A stretch of DNA of 64,000 nucleotides from Sphingopyxis fribergensis (GCF_000803645.1 NZ_CP009122.1:4440501-4504500), one strand, 5' to 3'. Counted from the first letter of the stretch, positions 1-8,502 are shown. Made by a program: numbers and translations. Notes: generated by a model not told the origin, from the sequence alone.

Positions 1-12
1 CATTTTGGGCAT
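1..12 (-). CDS. rpmI: Start of 50S ribosomal protein L35 (partial, off left edge)
   Basis: Only four codons are present (Met-Pro-Lys-Met, read leftward from position 12), preceded by a strong Shine-Dalgarno AAAGGAGA at about 16-23 on the minus strand. L35 proteins of alphaproteobacteria begin MPKMKTK or MPKLKTK, so the start fits rpmI, which is normally followed by rplT. The identification rests on four residues plus the ribosome-binding site, so it is tentative; the bases left of the window would settle it. Confidence 0.45.
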
Positions 13-149
13 TTTGGTCTCCTTTGGAAGTCCGTTTGCGTATCGACCTGGCAGCCCTTTCAGCCAGCCGACACAATCGGAAGCGGGGCGCTTAGGGGGA
101 TTCGCGCCGAAATGCAAGCGTTGCGGCGCTCAAGTGCCGGCGCCCGCAC

Positions 150-932
150 TCAGTGGTGGCAGGCGAGCCCGTCAATCACATCTTCGAGTCGCGCCGGATC
201 GCCCAGCGCGATGACATGCCCCGCGCTGTCGGCGTTCAGCCGATCGCCGTTCCAGTCGCACATCGTCCCGCCCGCGCCCTCGACGATCGGCACCAGCGCA
301 GCGAAGTCGTGAAGCTTCAGCCCGGCCTCGACCACCAGGTCGATATGCCCGCTCGCGAGCAGGCCGTAATTATAACAGTCGCCGCCGAAGACCATGCGCT
401 TGTGCGACGTCTTCGCCGCCAGTGCCATGAAATGCTCCGCATCATGGTCGGCAAAATATTGCGGGCCGGTGGTCGCAAGAACCGCATCGCCCAACTCGCG
501 GCAAATGCGCGTGCGCGCGGGCGCCCCATTGAACATGGTCGGCTGCCCCAGCGCGCCGACCCAGCGTTCGCCCGCGACCGGTTGGTCGATGATGCCGAGG
601 ATGGGCCAGCCGTCTTGGAGCAGCGCGATCAGCGTGCCAAAGATCGGGCGGCCCGCCATGAAGCTGACTGTCCCGTCGATCGGGTCGAGCACCCACTGAC
701 GCGATGCGTCGACGCGTTCGGCGCCATATTCCTCGCCGATGATTCCGTCGCGCGGCGCCTCGGCATCGAGCAGCCGGCGCATCGCAGCCTCGGCGCTGCG
801 GTCGGCCTCGGTCACGGGCGAGGCGTCGGCCTTGGCTTCATGCGCAAAGGCGGCGCGGAAAAGCGGACGGATCGCCTCGCCGGCGGCGTCGGCGAGGCGA
901 TTGGCGAGGAGAAGGTCTGATGTGAGCGACAT
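150..932 (-). CDS. hisN: Inositol monophosphatase-family phosphatase, probable histidinol-phosphatase
   Basis: A 260-residue Mg-dependent phosphatase of the inositol monophosphatase superfamily. The metal-binding motifs are present: GEEYG (66-70), DPIDGT (83-88) and a C-terminal LHDFAALVP segment around 207-215 whose Asp completes the metal site. In place of the usual W-D-x-A the protein has HDFAAL, typical of the HisN branch that removes phosphate from L-histidinol phosphate in histidine synthesis. Full length for the family. It is divergent from a TetR gene and has no histidine-operon neighbours here, so the substrate is inferred from family. Start ATG at 932; no strong alternative. Confidence 0.85.
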   Translation of the reverse strand: MSLTSDLLLANRLADAAGEAIRPLFRAAFAHEAKADASPVTEADRSAEAAMRRLLDAEAPRDGIIGEEYGAERVDASRQWVLDPIDGTVSFMAGRPIFGTLIALLQDGWPILGIIDQPVAGERWVGALGQPTMFNGAPARTRICRELGDAVLATTGPQYFADHDAEHFMALAAKTSHKRMVFGGDCYNYGLLASGHIDLVVEAGLKLHDFAALVPIVEGAGGTMCDWNGDRLNADSAGHVIALGDPARLEDVIDGLACHH

Positions 933-1011
933 GATCTTCCGCTAGCCCAGCACCGCCCGCGCCGCCAGCCCAAGCGCGCCGATCCCGCAGGCTCGATCGT
1001 AGTTTTTAATA

Positions 1012-1041
1012 ATTTTACAAAGATGGTATAACTTGTAAAAT
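1012..1041. promoter_or_regulatory. Perfect inverted repeat upstream of tetR (putative operator)
   Basis: ATTTTACAA (1012-1020) and TTGTAAAAT (1033-1041) are perfect 9-base inverted arms separated by 12 bases. The element ends seven bases before the ATG of the TetR-family gene, in the space between that gene and the divergent phosphatase gene. It sits in an AT-rich patch of GC-rich DNA. TetR repressors commonly bind such palindromes over their own promoter, so autoregulation, and perhaps control of the divergent gene, is inferred. Confidence 0.6.
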
Positions 1042-1048
1042 AACAACC

Positions 1049-1591
1049 ATGGCAGGCGATTTTCACCTTGGGCCGATCATCACGACTTTTGCGCGCTACG
1101 GGCTTCGCAAAACGTCGATGGAGGATGTCGCCATCGCGCTCGGCGTGTCGCGGCAGGCGCTCTATAACCGTTATGGATCGAAGGGCGCCTTGATCGGCTG
1201 GGCAACCAAAGCGCTGATCGACACCTCGCTGGACGACGCGCTCGCCAGCATCAACCAGCCGGCGAAGACGCTCGTTGAGCGCTTGGCCGATGCGTTCGAC
1301 GCATGGGTCGGCCGGCATATCGAGGCGCTGCGCGCGTCGCCGCACGGCACCGAAATCGTCGCGATGCTTCAGCGCGATCCCCCCGAGGCGGTGCGCGCAG
1401 CCGAGCGCCGACTGGTCGCGGCGATGGCCGAGGCGATCCGGTTCAGCGGACCGGGTTCGGCTGTCGCGCGCGCGGGCAGCATGGCGCAGGCTTTATGCTG
1501 GACGGCCCGCGGCCTCGCCCATGCCGTGCCCGATCACGCGACCTTCCGGCGACAGCTCGATCATATCGTCAGCGCGCTCGTCGCGCGCTGA
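1049..1591 (+). CDS. TetR/AcrR-family transcriptional regulator
   Basis: 180 residues. Residues about 8-52 form the N-terminal TetR helix-turn-helix, with TSMEDVAIALGVSRQALYNR as the recognition helix region; the rest is an all-helical ligand/dimer domain typical of the family in length. The N-terminus is short, starting almost directly in the DNA-binding domain, but no earlier in-frame start is visible before the AT-rich operator-like palindrome. No target operon is adjacent apart from the divergent phosphatase gene; convergent with prs five bases downstream. The ligand cannot be predicted. Confidence 0.85.
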   Translation: MAGDFHLGPIITTFARYGLRKTSMEDVAIALGVSRQALYNRYGSKGALIGWATKALIDTSLDDALASINQPAKTLVERLADAFDAWVGRHIEALRASPHGTEIVAMLQRDPPEAVRAAERRLVAAMAEAIRFSGPGSAVARAGSMAQALCWTARGLAHAVPDHATFRRQLDHIVSALVAR

Positions 1592-1596
1592 CGCGA

Positions 1597-2532
1597 TCAG
1601 TCGAAAAGCGAGGAGACGCTCGATTCGTCGGCGATGCGCTTGATCGCTTCGCCGAGCAAAGGCGCGACGGTGAGCGCGCGGACCTTGCCGCTGTCGTTCA
1701 CCGCATCGGTCGGCTGGATCGAATCGGTGATGACGAGCTCGGTAAGCTCGCTCGCATCGACGCGCGCGACCGCGCCGCCCGACAAGACACCGTGGGTGCA
1801 ATAAGCGACGACGCCCTCGGCGCCCGCGGCCTTCAGCGCCGCGGCGGCGTTGCACAGCGTCCCCGCCGAATCGACGATGTCGTCGATCAGGATGCAAAAG
1901 CGACCCTTCACGTCGCCGATGATGTTCATCACTTCGGATTCGCCGGCGCGCTCGCGGCGCTTGTCGACGATCGCGAGCGGGGCGTTGTCGAGCCGCTTGG
2001 CGAGCGCGCGCGCGCGGACCACGCCGCCGACGTCGGGCGACACGACCATCAGATTCTTGCCCGCGAAGCGCGCCTGGATGTCGGCGCTCATCACGGGCGC
2101 GGCATAAAGGTTATCGGTCGGGATATCGAAAAAGCCCTGGATCTGCCCGGCGTGCAGGTCAATCGCAAGGACGCGGTCGGCGCCCGAAGTGGTGATCAGG
2201 TTCGCGACCAGCTTGGCCGAGATCGGCGTGCGCGGGCCGGGTTTGCGGTCCTGACGGGCGTAACCGAAATAGGGGACGACTGCGGTGATGCGCTTGGCCG
2301 AGGCGCGGCGCAGCGCGTCGTTGATGATTAGCAATTCCATCAGATTGTCGTTCGCGGGGAAGTTCGTCGGCTGAACGACGAACACATCCTGACCGCGGAC
2401 ATTCTCGTGGATTTCGACGAAGACCTCTTCGTCGGCGAAACGGCGCACGCTGGTATCGGTCAGCGGCAGTTCCAGATAGTCCGCGATCGCGCGGGCGAGA
2501 GGAAGATTGCTGTTGCCGGAGATAAGTTTCAT
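1597..2532 (-). CDS. prs: Ribose-phosphate pyrophosphokinase (PRPP synthetase)
   Basis: 311 residues, the normal length for class I PRPP synthetase, which makes phosphoribosyl pyrophosphate from ribose 5-phosphate and ATP for nucleotide, histidine, tryptophan and NAD synthesis. Recognisable motifs: [10 protein letters not shown] near the N-terminus, the ATP-binding [10 protein letters not shown], the [13 protein letters not shown] segment, the flexible-loop VDKRR, and the PRPP-binding loop [13 protein letters not shown]. Divergent from nadE, with which it shares a pathway link, as NAD synthesis consumes PRPP. Cytoplasmic. Confidence 0.97.
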   Translation of the reverse strand: MKLISGNSNLPLARAIADYLELPLTDTSVRRFADEEVFVEIHENVRGQDVFVVQPTNFPANDNLMELLIINDALRRASAKRITAVVPYFGYARQDRKPGPRTPISAKLVANLITTSGADRVLAIDLHAGQIQGFFDIPTDNLYAAPVMSADIQARFAGKNLMVVSPDVGGVVRARALAKRLDNAPLAIVDKRRERAGESEVMNIIGDVKGRFCILIDDIVDSAGTLCNAAAALKAAGAEGVVAYCTHGVLSGGAVARVDASELTELVITDSIQPTDAVNDSGKVRALTVAPLLGEAIKRIADESSVSSLFD

Positions 2533-2669
2533 GGGGTGCGATGCCCTTTCGCGGCGGACGGGATTGCGCGCCCCCTTAGCCAGCGCGAGCGGATAGGGGA
2601 AGGGGTTAAAGCCCGATCCGCTGCGCGCGCCGCAGTTGAAATCGGCGCGCGTCGGCCTAAACCACGGGC

Positions 2670-4328
2670 ATGATACAAAAGCTGACCATCGTTCTTTCGC
2701 AAATGACGCAGGTCGTCGGCGATCTTGCCGCCAACGCCGCCGCGATGCGCGAAGTCCGCGCGCGGCACGCCGACGCCGATCTGATCCTTTACCCCGAGCT
2801 GCAACTGATCGGATACCCGCCCGAGGATCTGGTGCTGAAGCCCGCGCTGGCGGCGCGCGCCGCGACGATGCTCGCCGAATTGGCCGCCGATACCGCCGAT
2901 GGCGGCCCGGCGATGCTGGTCGGGTCGGTCGAGCGGGAGGGCGACGCGCTTTATAATATCGTCGCGTTGCTCGACGGCGGCCGGATCGTCGCGACGCGAA
3001 GGAAACATGAACTGCCCAATTACGGCACCTTCGACGAGAAGCGCGTCTTTGCCCCGGGGCCGCTTCCCGACGTCGTCGAATGGCGTGGCGTCAAGCTGGG
3101 CCTGCCGATCTGCGAGGATGGGTGGTTGCCGAAGGTTTGCCAGCATCTGGTCGGGCAGGGCGCCGAGCTGCTGATTTCGGTCAACGGCAGTCCGTATGAG
3201 ATCGACAAGGACGAGCGGCGTCTGACGCAGGTGTTCGCGGGCCGTGTCGCCGAAACCTCGTTGCCGCTGATTTTCCTCAACCGCATCGGCGGGCAGGACG
3301 AGATTGTGTTCGACGGCTGCTCGTTCGTATTGAACAGCGAAGGGACGACGGCGCACCGGCTGACCGATTGGGAGGCCGAGGAGCGCGTGACGCGCTGGAC
3401 GAAGGGCACCGATGGCTGGACCTGCGAAGCGGGGGCGATCGCTGAATGGGAGGCGCATCCCGCCGATATCTATAGCGCGATGATCGTGAGCTTGCGCGAC
3501 TATGTCGAGCGCAACCGCTTCCCCGGGGTCGTGCTCGGCCTCTCGGGCGGAATCGATTCGGCGATCTGCGCCGCGATCGCCGCCGACGCGCTGGGGCCAG
3601 ACAAGGTCTGGTGCGTGATGATGCCGAGCCGCTTCACCAGCGAGGAGAGCCTGAACGATGCCGCGGGCTGCGCGAAGATGATCGGATGCAAGCTCGATAC
3701 GATTTCGATCGTGCCCGCAGTGGAGGCATTCGACGCTATGCTCGCCGGCAGTTTTGCCGACAAGGATGTCGATATCACCGAGGAAAATGTCCAGTCGCGC
3801 ATTCGCGGCGTGACATTGATGGCGCTCAGCAACAAATTCGGCCCGATGCTGCTGACGACGGGCAACAAGAGCGAGATGAGCGTCGGTTATGCGACCATCT
3901 ATGGCGACATGGCGGGCGGCTATAATCCGCTGAAGGACGCGTACAAGATGACGGTGTTCGCGCTCGCTGAATGGCGCAATGCGAATGTCCCGCGCCTGTC
4001 GCGCAACCCGGTGACGCCGGTAATGCCCGCGAATATCGTCACGAAGCCGCCGAGCGCCGAACTGCGCCCCGACCAGAAGGATGAGGACAGTCTGCCGCCT
4101 TATGCCGACCTTGACCGCATGCTCCATATGCTCGTCGAGGAAGAAGCGAGCGTCGACGATGTTGTCGCGAAATATGGATTCGATCGCGATGCGGTGGCGC
4201 GGATCGAGCGATTGCTGATGCTCGCCGAATATAAGCGCCGCCAGGCGCCGCCGGGGGTGAAGCTGTCGACGCGCAATTTCGGGCGCGACCGGCGTTATCC
4301 GATCACCCATGGTTTTCGTACCGCCTGA
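2670..4328 (+). CDS. nadE: Glutamine-dependent NAD+ synthetase
   Basis: 552 residues with two fused domains. The N-terminal nitrilase-like glutaminase domain (about 1-260) shows the Glu-Lys-Cys triad context: [27 protein letters not shown] and LPICEDGW. The C-terminal synthetase domain has the ATP pyrophosphatase loop GLSGGIDSA and the conserved [19 protein letters not shown] stretch. It converts deamido-NAD to NAD with glutamine as nitrogen donor, the last step of NAD synthesis. This is the short glutamine-dependent form seen in many proteobacteria. 36 bases separate it from gltX, so the two may be co-transcribed. Confidence 0.96.
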   Translation: MIQKLTIVLSQMTQVVGDLAANAAAMREVRARHADADLILYPELQLIGYPPEDLVLKPALAARAATMLAELAADTADGGPAMLVGSVEREGDALYNIVALLDGGRIVATRRKHELPNYGTFDEKRVFAPGPLPDVVEWRGVKLGLPICEDGWLPKVCQHLVGQGAELLISVNGSPYEIDKDERRLTQVFAGRVAETSLPLIFLNRIGGQDEIVFDGCSFVLNSEGTTAHRLTDWEAEERVTRWTKGTDGWTCEAGAIAEWEAHPADIYSAMIVSLRDYVERNRFPGVVLGLSGGIDSAICAAIAADALGPDKVWCVMMPSRFTSEESLNDAAGCAKMIGCKLDTISIVPAVEAFDAMLAGSFADKDVDITEENVQSRIRGVTLMALSNKFGPMLLTTGNKSEMSVGYATIYGDMAGGYNPLKDAYKMTVFALAEWRNANVPRLSRNPVTPVMPANIVTKPPSAELRPDQKDEDSLPPYADLDRMLHMLVEEEASVDDVVAKYGFDRDAVARIERLLMLAEYKRRQAPPGVKLSTRNFGRDRRYPITHGFRTA

Positions 4329-4364
4329 CTCGCGCCGCGCGCGAAACAGGCTATAGGCGCGGCC

Positions 4365-5675
4365 ATGACTGTCGTGACCCGCTTCGCTCCCTCGCCGACC
4401 GGCACCCTCCATGTCGGCAATGTCCGCACCGCGCTCCACAATTGGCTGTGGGCGCGCAAGCATGGCGGGCGTTTCCTGCTGCGCATCGACGACACCGACC
4501 TCGAACGGTCGAAAGAGGAGTATGTCGACGCGATTCGCGCCGACCTTGCGTGGCTCGGTTTCGATATTGACGGCGAGGAACGCCAGTCGGCGCGCTTTGC
4601 GCTCTATGAGGCCGAGTTCGCCAAGCTGAAGGCGGCGGGGCGCGTTTATGCCTGTTACGAAACCCCCGAAGAACTCGATATCCGCCGCAAGATATTGCTC
4701 TCGCGCGGGCTGCCGCCGGTTTATGAGCGCAAGCCTGATGGCGCGCCCGCCCCCGAGGGTGTGGCGCCGCACTGGCGCTTCCGGCTCGACCATGACGCGG
4801 CGATCGAGTGGATCGATATGGTTCGCGGACCGCAACATTTCGAACCGAAAACCATGTCGGACCCGGTGGTGCGCCGCGCCGACGGTAGCTGGCTCTATCT
4901 GTTGCCGAGCGTGATCGACGACATCGCGATGCGAATCACCCATGTCGTGCGCGGCGAGGATCATGTGTCGAACACCGCGACGCAGATTCAGATGTTCGAA
5001 GCGCTCGGCGCGACGCCGCCCGCCTTTGCGCATGAGGCTTTGCTCGTGGGGACCGAGGGCAAATTGTCGAAGCGGCTCGGCTCGCTTGGTATGGCGAACC
5101 TGCGCGAAGACGGCATCGAGCCGATCGCGCTGGTCGCATTGCTTGCCCGATTGGGGACGAGCGATCCGGTCGAGCCGGTGACAGACGTCGCCCCGCTGGT
5201 CGAAAGCATCGATTTTGCGCGCTTCGGCCGCGCGCCCGCGCGCTTCGACGAGGCCGAACTGGCGCTGCTGAACCAGAAGATATTGCATCACACCGATCAT
5301 GCGGCGGTTGCGGACCGTCTGCCGACCCCGATCAGCGAAGCGCGCTGGAACGCGATTCGCCCGAACCTGACGACGGTGGCCGAGGCGGCCGAGTGGGTGT
5401 CGGTGTTCGACGGTCCCTTTGCCTCGCCAGCGGCCGAAGAGGTCGACCGCGCGGTGCTGGCCGCCGCCGCCGCCGCCGCGCCCGGCGTCGACTGGAGCGC
5501 CGACCCTTGGCACACGCTGACCGGCGCCGTCAAAGACGCGACGGGGGCAAAGGGGCGCGCGCTGTTCCTGCCGCTGCGCCGTGCGCTGACTGGGCGTGAC
5601 CATGGCCCCGACATGGCCGAGCTGCTGCCGCTGATCGCCAAGGATCAGGCAGTCGCGCGGCTTTCCGTTACCTGA
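4365..5675 (+). CDS. gltX: Glutamyl-tRNA synthetase (second-type alphaproteobacterial form)
   Basis: 436-residue class I synthetase that charges tRNA with glutamate. The HIGH signature appears as HVGN in PSPTGTLHVGN and the KMSKS loop as KLSKR in GKLSKRLGSLG at about residue 230. It is shorter than the 470-residue housekeeping enzyme. Many alphaproteobacteria carry two GluRS genes and the short copy with a KRLGSLG loop resembles the second type; whether this one charges tRNA-Glu, tRNA-Gln or both cannot be told from sequence alone. The anticodon-binding C-terminal part is present. The start is a clear ATG at 4365. Confidence 0.93.
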   Translation: MTVVTRFAPSPTGTLHVGNVRTALHNWLWARKHGGRFLLRIDDTDLERSKEEYVDAIRADLAWLGFDIDGEERQSARFALYEAEFAKLKAAGRVYACYETPEELDIRRKILLSRGLPPVYERKPDGAPAPEGVAPHWRFRLDHDAAIEWIDMVRGPQHFEPKTMSDPVVRRADGSWLYLLPSVIDDIAMRITHVVRGEDHVSNTATQIQMFEALGATPPAFAHEALLVGTEGKLSKRLGSLGMANLREDGIEPIALVALLARLGTSDPVEPVTDVAPLVESIDFARFGRAPARFDEAELALLNQKILHHTDHAAVADRLPTPISEARWNAIRPNLTTVAEAAEWVSVFDGPFASPAAEEVDRAVLAAAAAAAPGVDWSADPWHTLTGAVKDATGAKGRALFLPLRRALTGRDHGPDMAELLPLIAKDQAVARLSVT

Positions 5676-5724
5676 CGACCCATATTGGCGATCCCCCCTT
5701 GCTTACCGATTCGCTTGACATGTG

Positions 5725-5746
5725 ACGTGATGTTATAATATCACGT
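5725..5746. promoter_or_regulatory. Near-perfect 22-base palindrome over an extended -10 promoter
   Basis: The stretch reads ACGTGAT (5725-5731) through to ATCACGT (5740-5746) and is self-complementary except for one G-T position. Its centre contains TGTTATAAT (5731-5739), an extended -10 element with consensus TATAAT; a TTGACA lies at 5715-5720, but only 13 bases from that hexamer. The layout suits a repressor that occludes RNA polymerase ahead of the TonB gene. Regulator unknown; metal-responsive control would be a natural guess for a TonB gene but is inference. Confidence 0.6.
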
Positions 5747-5816
5747 TGATCTGACCTGGCCGACAGCAACGGTGGGAACGCGGCGGGGCCGAGTCATAGA
5801 GGCAAGGAGAGATGCC

Positions 5817-6554
5817 ATGACCCTGATACCCTTGATTTCGGCGATTATAGCCGCGCCTGACGCGACCACCGCGCCAGCCGGAGCGGCAACCGCCCTCCCT
5901 CGTAACAGCTATGGAAGCGACTCGGGCCGCCACCCGGTCGCCGCGCTATTCGCCGTGGGACTGCCCGCTGCGCTGGTGGTGGCGGTCGCGCTGTCGCCGA
6001 TGATTATCGAGATGACACCGAAGAGCGAGCCGATGACCGGGACGTTGATCGAACTCGAAAAGCCGCTCGATCCGCCGCCACCCAAACAGGCCGAAGATGT
6101 CGAGCCGACGCCGCGGAGCGCATCGACGCCCGACGTCGTGGTCCCTATCTTTCCAACAACGCCCTTAAAGGAACCTTGGGCCGATACCAGGCCCTCGATA
6201 CCCGACATCGGCCCCGTCGATCCCGGCCCGCCAGTACGCGCAGCCGATCCGCCGACCATAGCGAAGTTGGTGCTCGCGCAGCTCGACGAGCGCTATGCGG
6301 GTCTCTTCCAGCCCGATTATCCGGCGCGGGCACAGCGCGAGGGGGTCGAGGGGGTTGTGGTCGTCCGCGTGCTGATCGGCACCGACGGGCGAGTGAAGGC
6401 GGTCGAACTGGTCAGCACCGACGATCCGGCATTTTTCGAGGCGACGAAGCGGCGTGCGCTGACCAAATGGCGCTTCAAGGCTGCAACGCGCGGCGGGGTG
6501 CCCGAGGAAAGCTGGAAAGAAATGCGCGTCCGTTTCGAAATCAAGAACGCATAG
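5817..6554 (+). CDS. Energy transducer TonB
   Basis: 245-residue TonB-type protein that couples the inner-membrane proton motive force to outer-membrane receptors. Residues about 41-63 form the single N-terminal membrane anchor, followed by a proline-rich periplasmic spacer (PLDPPPPKQ and following) and a C-terminal TonB domain with DYPARAQREGVEGVVVVRV and ALTKWRFKAA. The ATG at 5817 was chosen because AAGGAGAG lies six bases before it; an in-frame start 45 bases upstream lacks this. The cytoplasmic N-terminus of about 40 residues is longer than in E. coli TonB. No exbB or exbD adjoins. Preceded by a palindromic promoter and followed by a GC-rich hairpin. Confidence 0.9.
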   Translation: MTLIPLISAIIAAPDATTAPAGAATALPRNSYGSDSGRHPVAALFAVGLPAALVVAVALSPMIIEMTPKSEPMTGTLIELEKPLDPPPPKQAEDVEPTPRSASTPDVVVPIFPTTPLKEPWADTRPSIPDIGPVDPGPPVRAADPPTIAKLVLAQLDERYAGLFQPDYPARAQREGVEGVVVVRVLIGTDGRVKAVELVSTDDPAFFEATKRRALTKWRFKAATRGGVPEESWKEMRVRFEIKNA

Positions 6555-6576
6555 CGCCCTAAACCCGACCCCTCCC

Positions 6577-6603
6577 GGGCGGGCGGTTTTGTGCCGCCCG
6601 CCC
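6577..6603 (+). terminator. GC-rich hairpin after the TonB gene
   Basis: GGGCGGGCGG (6577-6586) pairs perfectly with CCGCCCGCCC (6594-6603) around a seven-base loop TTTTGTG, 22 bases after the TonB stop. The downstream bases GCTCCTTTCG are only weakly T-rich, so it is a poor textbook terminator but its position suits transcript ending or 3' end protection. Confidence 0.5.
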
Positions 6604-6773
6604 GCTCCTTTCGCTTGACAGAAAGGCCGAATCCCGCCAAAGGCGCCCGGATATTGAGGGGCGGCGCGGCGTCGCGCGGCCCTTTCATGTTTTTCACACC
6701 AACGTCGGGGCCCTAGTCCCGCCGCATCCCTCGGACCTCCGGTGGATGTGCAGTTATTTCGAGGAACAGGGCC

Positions 6774-6941
6774 ATGGCCAAGCCGACGACCGTCAAGATC
6801 AAGCTGGTGAGCACCGCCGACACGGGCTTTTTCTATGTCACGAAAAAGAACCCGCGCACGATGACCGAGAAGATGTCGGTGCGTAAGTACGACCCGCGTG
6901 TCCGCAAGCACGTCGAGTTCAAGGAAGCGAAGATCAAGTGA
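6774..6941 (+). CDS. rpmG: 50S ribosomal protein L33
   Basis: 55 residues, starting [20 protein letters not shown] and ending [10 protein letters not shown], which match L33 of the large ribosomal subunit over its whole length. The usual zinc-type paralogue has two CxxC pairs; this protein has no cysteine, so it is the zinc-independent form. ATG at 6774 follows GAGGAACAGGGCC, giving a usable ribosome-binding site. It stands alone between the TonB gene and divK and is followed by two hairpins, the second a strong terminator. Confidence 0.95.
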   Translation: MAKPTTVKIKLVSTADTGFFYVTKKNPRTMTEKMSVRKYDPRVRKHVEFKEAKIK

Positions 6942-6942
6942 T

Positions 6943-6982
6943 GCATTTCCCCATGCGCTGAAAGCGCGTGGGGCGGAAATGC
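6943..6982 (+). repeat. Long imperfect hairpin directly after rpmG
   Basis: GCATTTCC (6943-6950) pairs with GGAAATGC (6975-6982), and the inner GCGCT/AGCGC (6955-6959 and 6963-6967) closes a three-base loop. Only one base separates the hairpin from the rpmG stop codon. It has no T-run, so it may protect the 3' end or slow the ribosome rather than terminate transcription. Confidence 0.55.
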
Positions 6983-7008
6983 GTCATCCTGGCGAAGGCT
7001 GGGATATA

Positions 7009-7035
7009 GAAGGGCGGCCCCGCGCCGCCCTTTTT
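7009..7035 (+). terminator. Rho-independent terminator of rpmG
   Basis: AAGGGCGGC (7010-7018) pairs with GCCGCCCTT (7024-7032) around a five-base loop; the T-run occupies 7031-7035. This is the best intrinsic terminator shape on the plus strand in this part of the window and lies about 70 bases after the rpmG stop. Confidence 0.8.
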
Positions 7036-7079
7036 CGTGCGCGTCTGAAAGTGGGTTTTGGGGTGGTGAGCGGACGTTC

Positions 7080-7101
7080 ACCCTCTCCTAAAGGGAGAGG
7101 G
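7080..7101. repeat. Short hairpin of a dispersed repeat family
   Basis: CCCTCTCC (7081-7088) and GGAGAGGG (7094-7101) are perfect inverted arms around a five-base loop, in the gap after rpmG and just before the 3' end of divK. The same core closes both ends of the larger repeat at 13745-13867, so this looks like a single remnant arm of that family. Confidence 0.5.
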
Positions 7102-7133
7102 CTTTATGGCCGCTATCGGTCGTCAGCAGACGC

Positions 7134-7496
7134 TCAAGCAAACGCTCCGACGCTCTCGATAAACTTGATCACCGAAATCGGTTTGGAGACATAAGCTTCC
7201 GCGCCTGCCGCCTTGATCTGCTCCTCATCGCCCTTTCCCGCATAGGCGGTGACCGCCATGATCGGGACGCTGCGCAAGGTCAGGTCGGCCTTCATCTGGC
7301 CGATCAGTTCGAGCCCGCTGACATGCGGCAACTGGATATCCATGATGATCAGGTCGGGCGACACTTCGCGCGCCTTGGCCAGCGCGTCACGGCCGTCGCG
7401 CACGGGATGCGCGCTATAGCCATGGGCGTTGAGCAGGTCGCAGAACAGGCGGAGGTTAAGCTCATTATCTTCGACGACCAGGATGGTCTTGCCCAT
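7134..7496 (-). CDS. divK: Single-domain response regulator DivK
   Basis: 120-residue stand-alone receiver domain. It keeps the acidic pocket (VVEDNELN), the phospho-acceptor Asp in LIIMDIQLPHVSG, the Thr in AVTAYA and the Lys in YVSKPI. The opening KTILVVEDNELNLRLFCDLL and the length match DivK, which in Caulobacter carries signals between DivJ, PleC and DivL to control CtrA and the cell cycle. ATG at 7496 fits the DivK N-terminus; an upstream in-frame GTG at 7514 would add six residues. In many alphaproteobacteria pleD follows divK; it does not here. Confidence 0.9.
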   Translation of the reverse strand: MGKTILVVEDNELNLRLFCDLLNAHGYSAHPVRDGRDALAKAREVSPDLIIMDIQLPHVSGLELIGQMKADLTLRSVPIMAVTAYAGKGDEEQIKAAGAEAYVSKPISVIKFIESVGAFA

Positions 7497-7558
7497 GTTA
7501 CTTATGTTCCCCACCTTGCATCCGCGGTCCGTTTAGGCGAATCGGCCGCACGACACAA

Positions 7559-7864
7559 TTGCATCGCGACGAAGGGACTTACGACTTGCAGGATGGCGAT
7601 GCCGCGCTGGCGCTTCAGGCGCTCGGATGGATCTTGAGCGACGAACCGCGCGCCGAGCGGCTGCTGGGTCTGACCGGGCTTGCGCCCGATGAACTGCGCG
7701 CGTCGCTGGGCGAGCAGGCGACGCTCGCGGCGATCCTGTCGTTCCTGACCGCCCACGAAAGCGACCTTATCGCCTGCTCCGATGCGTTGCAGGTGCCGCC
7801 GGCCAGCATCGCCGCCGCCGCGCAAAGGCTCGAAGGCCAGCCATCCGAAGGAACCACCGCATGA
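7559..7864 (+). CDS. DUF3572-family protein
   Basis: About 101 residues, mostly helical and acidic, with the conserved ALALQALGWILSDEPRAERL and LAAILSFLTAHESDLI segments of DUF3572, a small alphaproteobacterial family of unknown function often found beside divK. No ATG is available; TTG at 7559 or TTG at 7586 are the candidate starts, the latter with GAAGGGA upstream. The stop overlaps the next gene's ATG by four bases (ATGA), so translation is probably coupled to the HAD gene. Confidence 0.75.
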   Translation: MHRDEGTYDLQDGDAALALQALGWILSDEPRAERLLGLTGLAPDELRASLGEQATLAAILSFLTAHESDLIACSDALQVPPASIAAAAQRLEGQPSEGTTA

Positions 7865-8502
7865 ACCGCCCGCTCGTCATCACCGATTGCGACGAGGTGC
7901 TGATGCACATGGTCGTCCCCTTCGCCGAATGGGTCGACGCCGAACATGGCGTGATCTTTCGTATCGAGGATGCGAGCTTCGCGAACGCGCTGAAGCGCAA
8001 GGAGTGCGGCACGCCGCTCGAGGCGGCCGAGGTTTGGCCTTTGCTCGACGGCTTCTTCCGCAAGGAAATGATGCGGCAATATCCGATCCCCGGCGCGCTT
8101 GCGGCGATGGCGGCGATCGGTGCCGAGGCCGATATCGTCGTGCTGACCAATGTCGGGCCCGAACATCAGCAGGCGCGGATCGAACAGCTCGCGCTCCACG
8201 ATTTCCACGCGCCGGTGATCGGCAGCCGCGGCGGCAAGGGCGAGCCGGTGCGCCGCCTGATCGAAGAGTATAAGCCCTCGGTCGCGGTGTTCGTCGACGA
8301 CCTGGCGGGTCATCATCATTCGGTCGCGCAGGAGGCGCCCGATGTTTGGCGCCTGCATCTCGTCGGCGAGCCCGCGATTGCCGACAAGATCGCGCCCGCG
8401 CCTTACGCGCATGCCCGAATCGACAATTGGAAAGAGGCGCAGCGCTGGATATTGGCGCGCCTTGCCGAAAACATCCCCGCCCCGGCCGCCGAGCCGGTTT
8501 AA
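7861..8502 (+). CDS. HAD-superfamily hydrolase
   Basis: 213 residues. The Asp nucleophile motif appears as ITDCDEVLM (Asp-x-Asp) near residue 8-12, the second motif as VVLTNVG near 98, the conserved Lys probably in the GSRGGKGEPV region, and the acidic metal motif as VFVDDLAGHH near 143. These define a Mg-dependent haloacid-dehalogenase fold enzyme, most often a phosphatase; the substrate is unknown. AAGGAAC precedes the ATG. Coupled to the DUF3572 gene by a four-base overlap and followed after 14 bases by a RidA gene. Confidence 0.8.
   Translation: MNRPLVITDCDEVLMHMVVPFAEWVDAEHGVIFRIEDASFANALKRKECGTPLEAAEVWPLLDGFFRKEMMRQYPIPGALAAMAAIGAEADIVVLTNVGPEHQQARIEQLALHDFHAPVIGSRGGKGEPVRRLIEEYKPSVAVFVDDLAGHHHSVAQEAPDVWRLHLVGEPAIADKIAPAPYAHARIDNWKEAQRWILARLAENIPAPAAEPV

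Noticed and set aside
2529..5603. Minus-strand open frame of about 1,000 codons across nadE and gltX
   Set aside because: Antisense shadow of two certain plus-strand genes caused by high third-position GC; its product is low-complexity Arg/Gly/His-rich and has no domain.
6615..6643. Promoter for rpmG from TTGACA at 6615
   Set aside because: No -10 hexamer lies 16-18 bases downstream (CAAAGG at the expected place).
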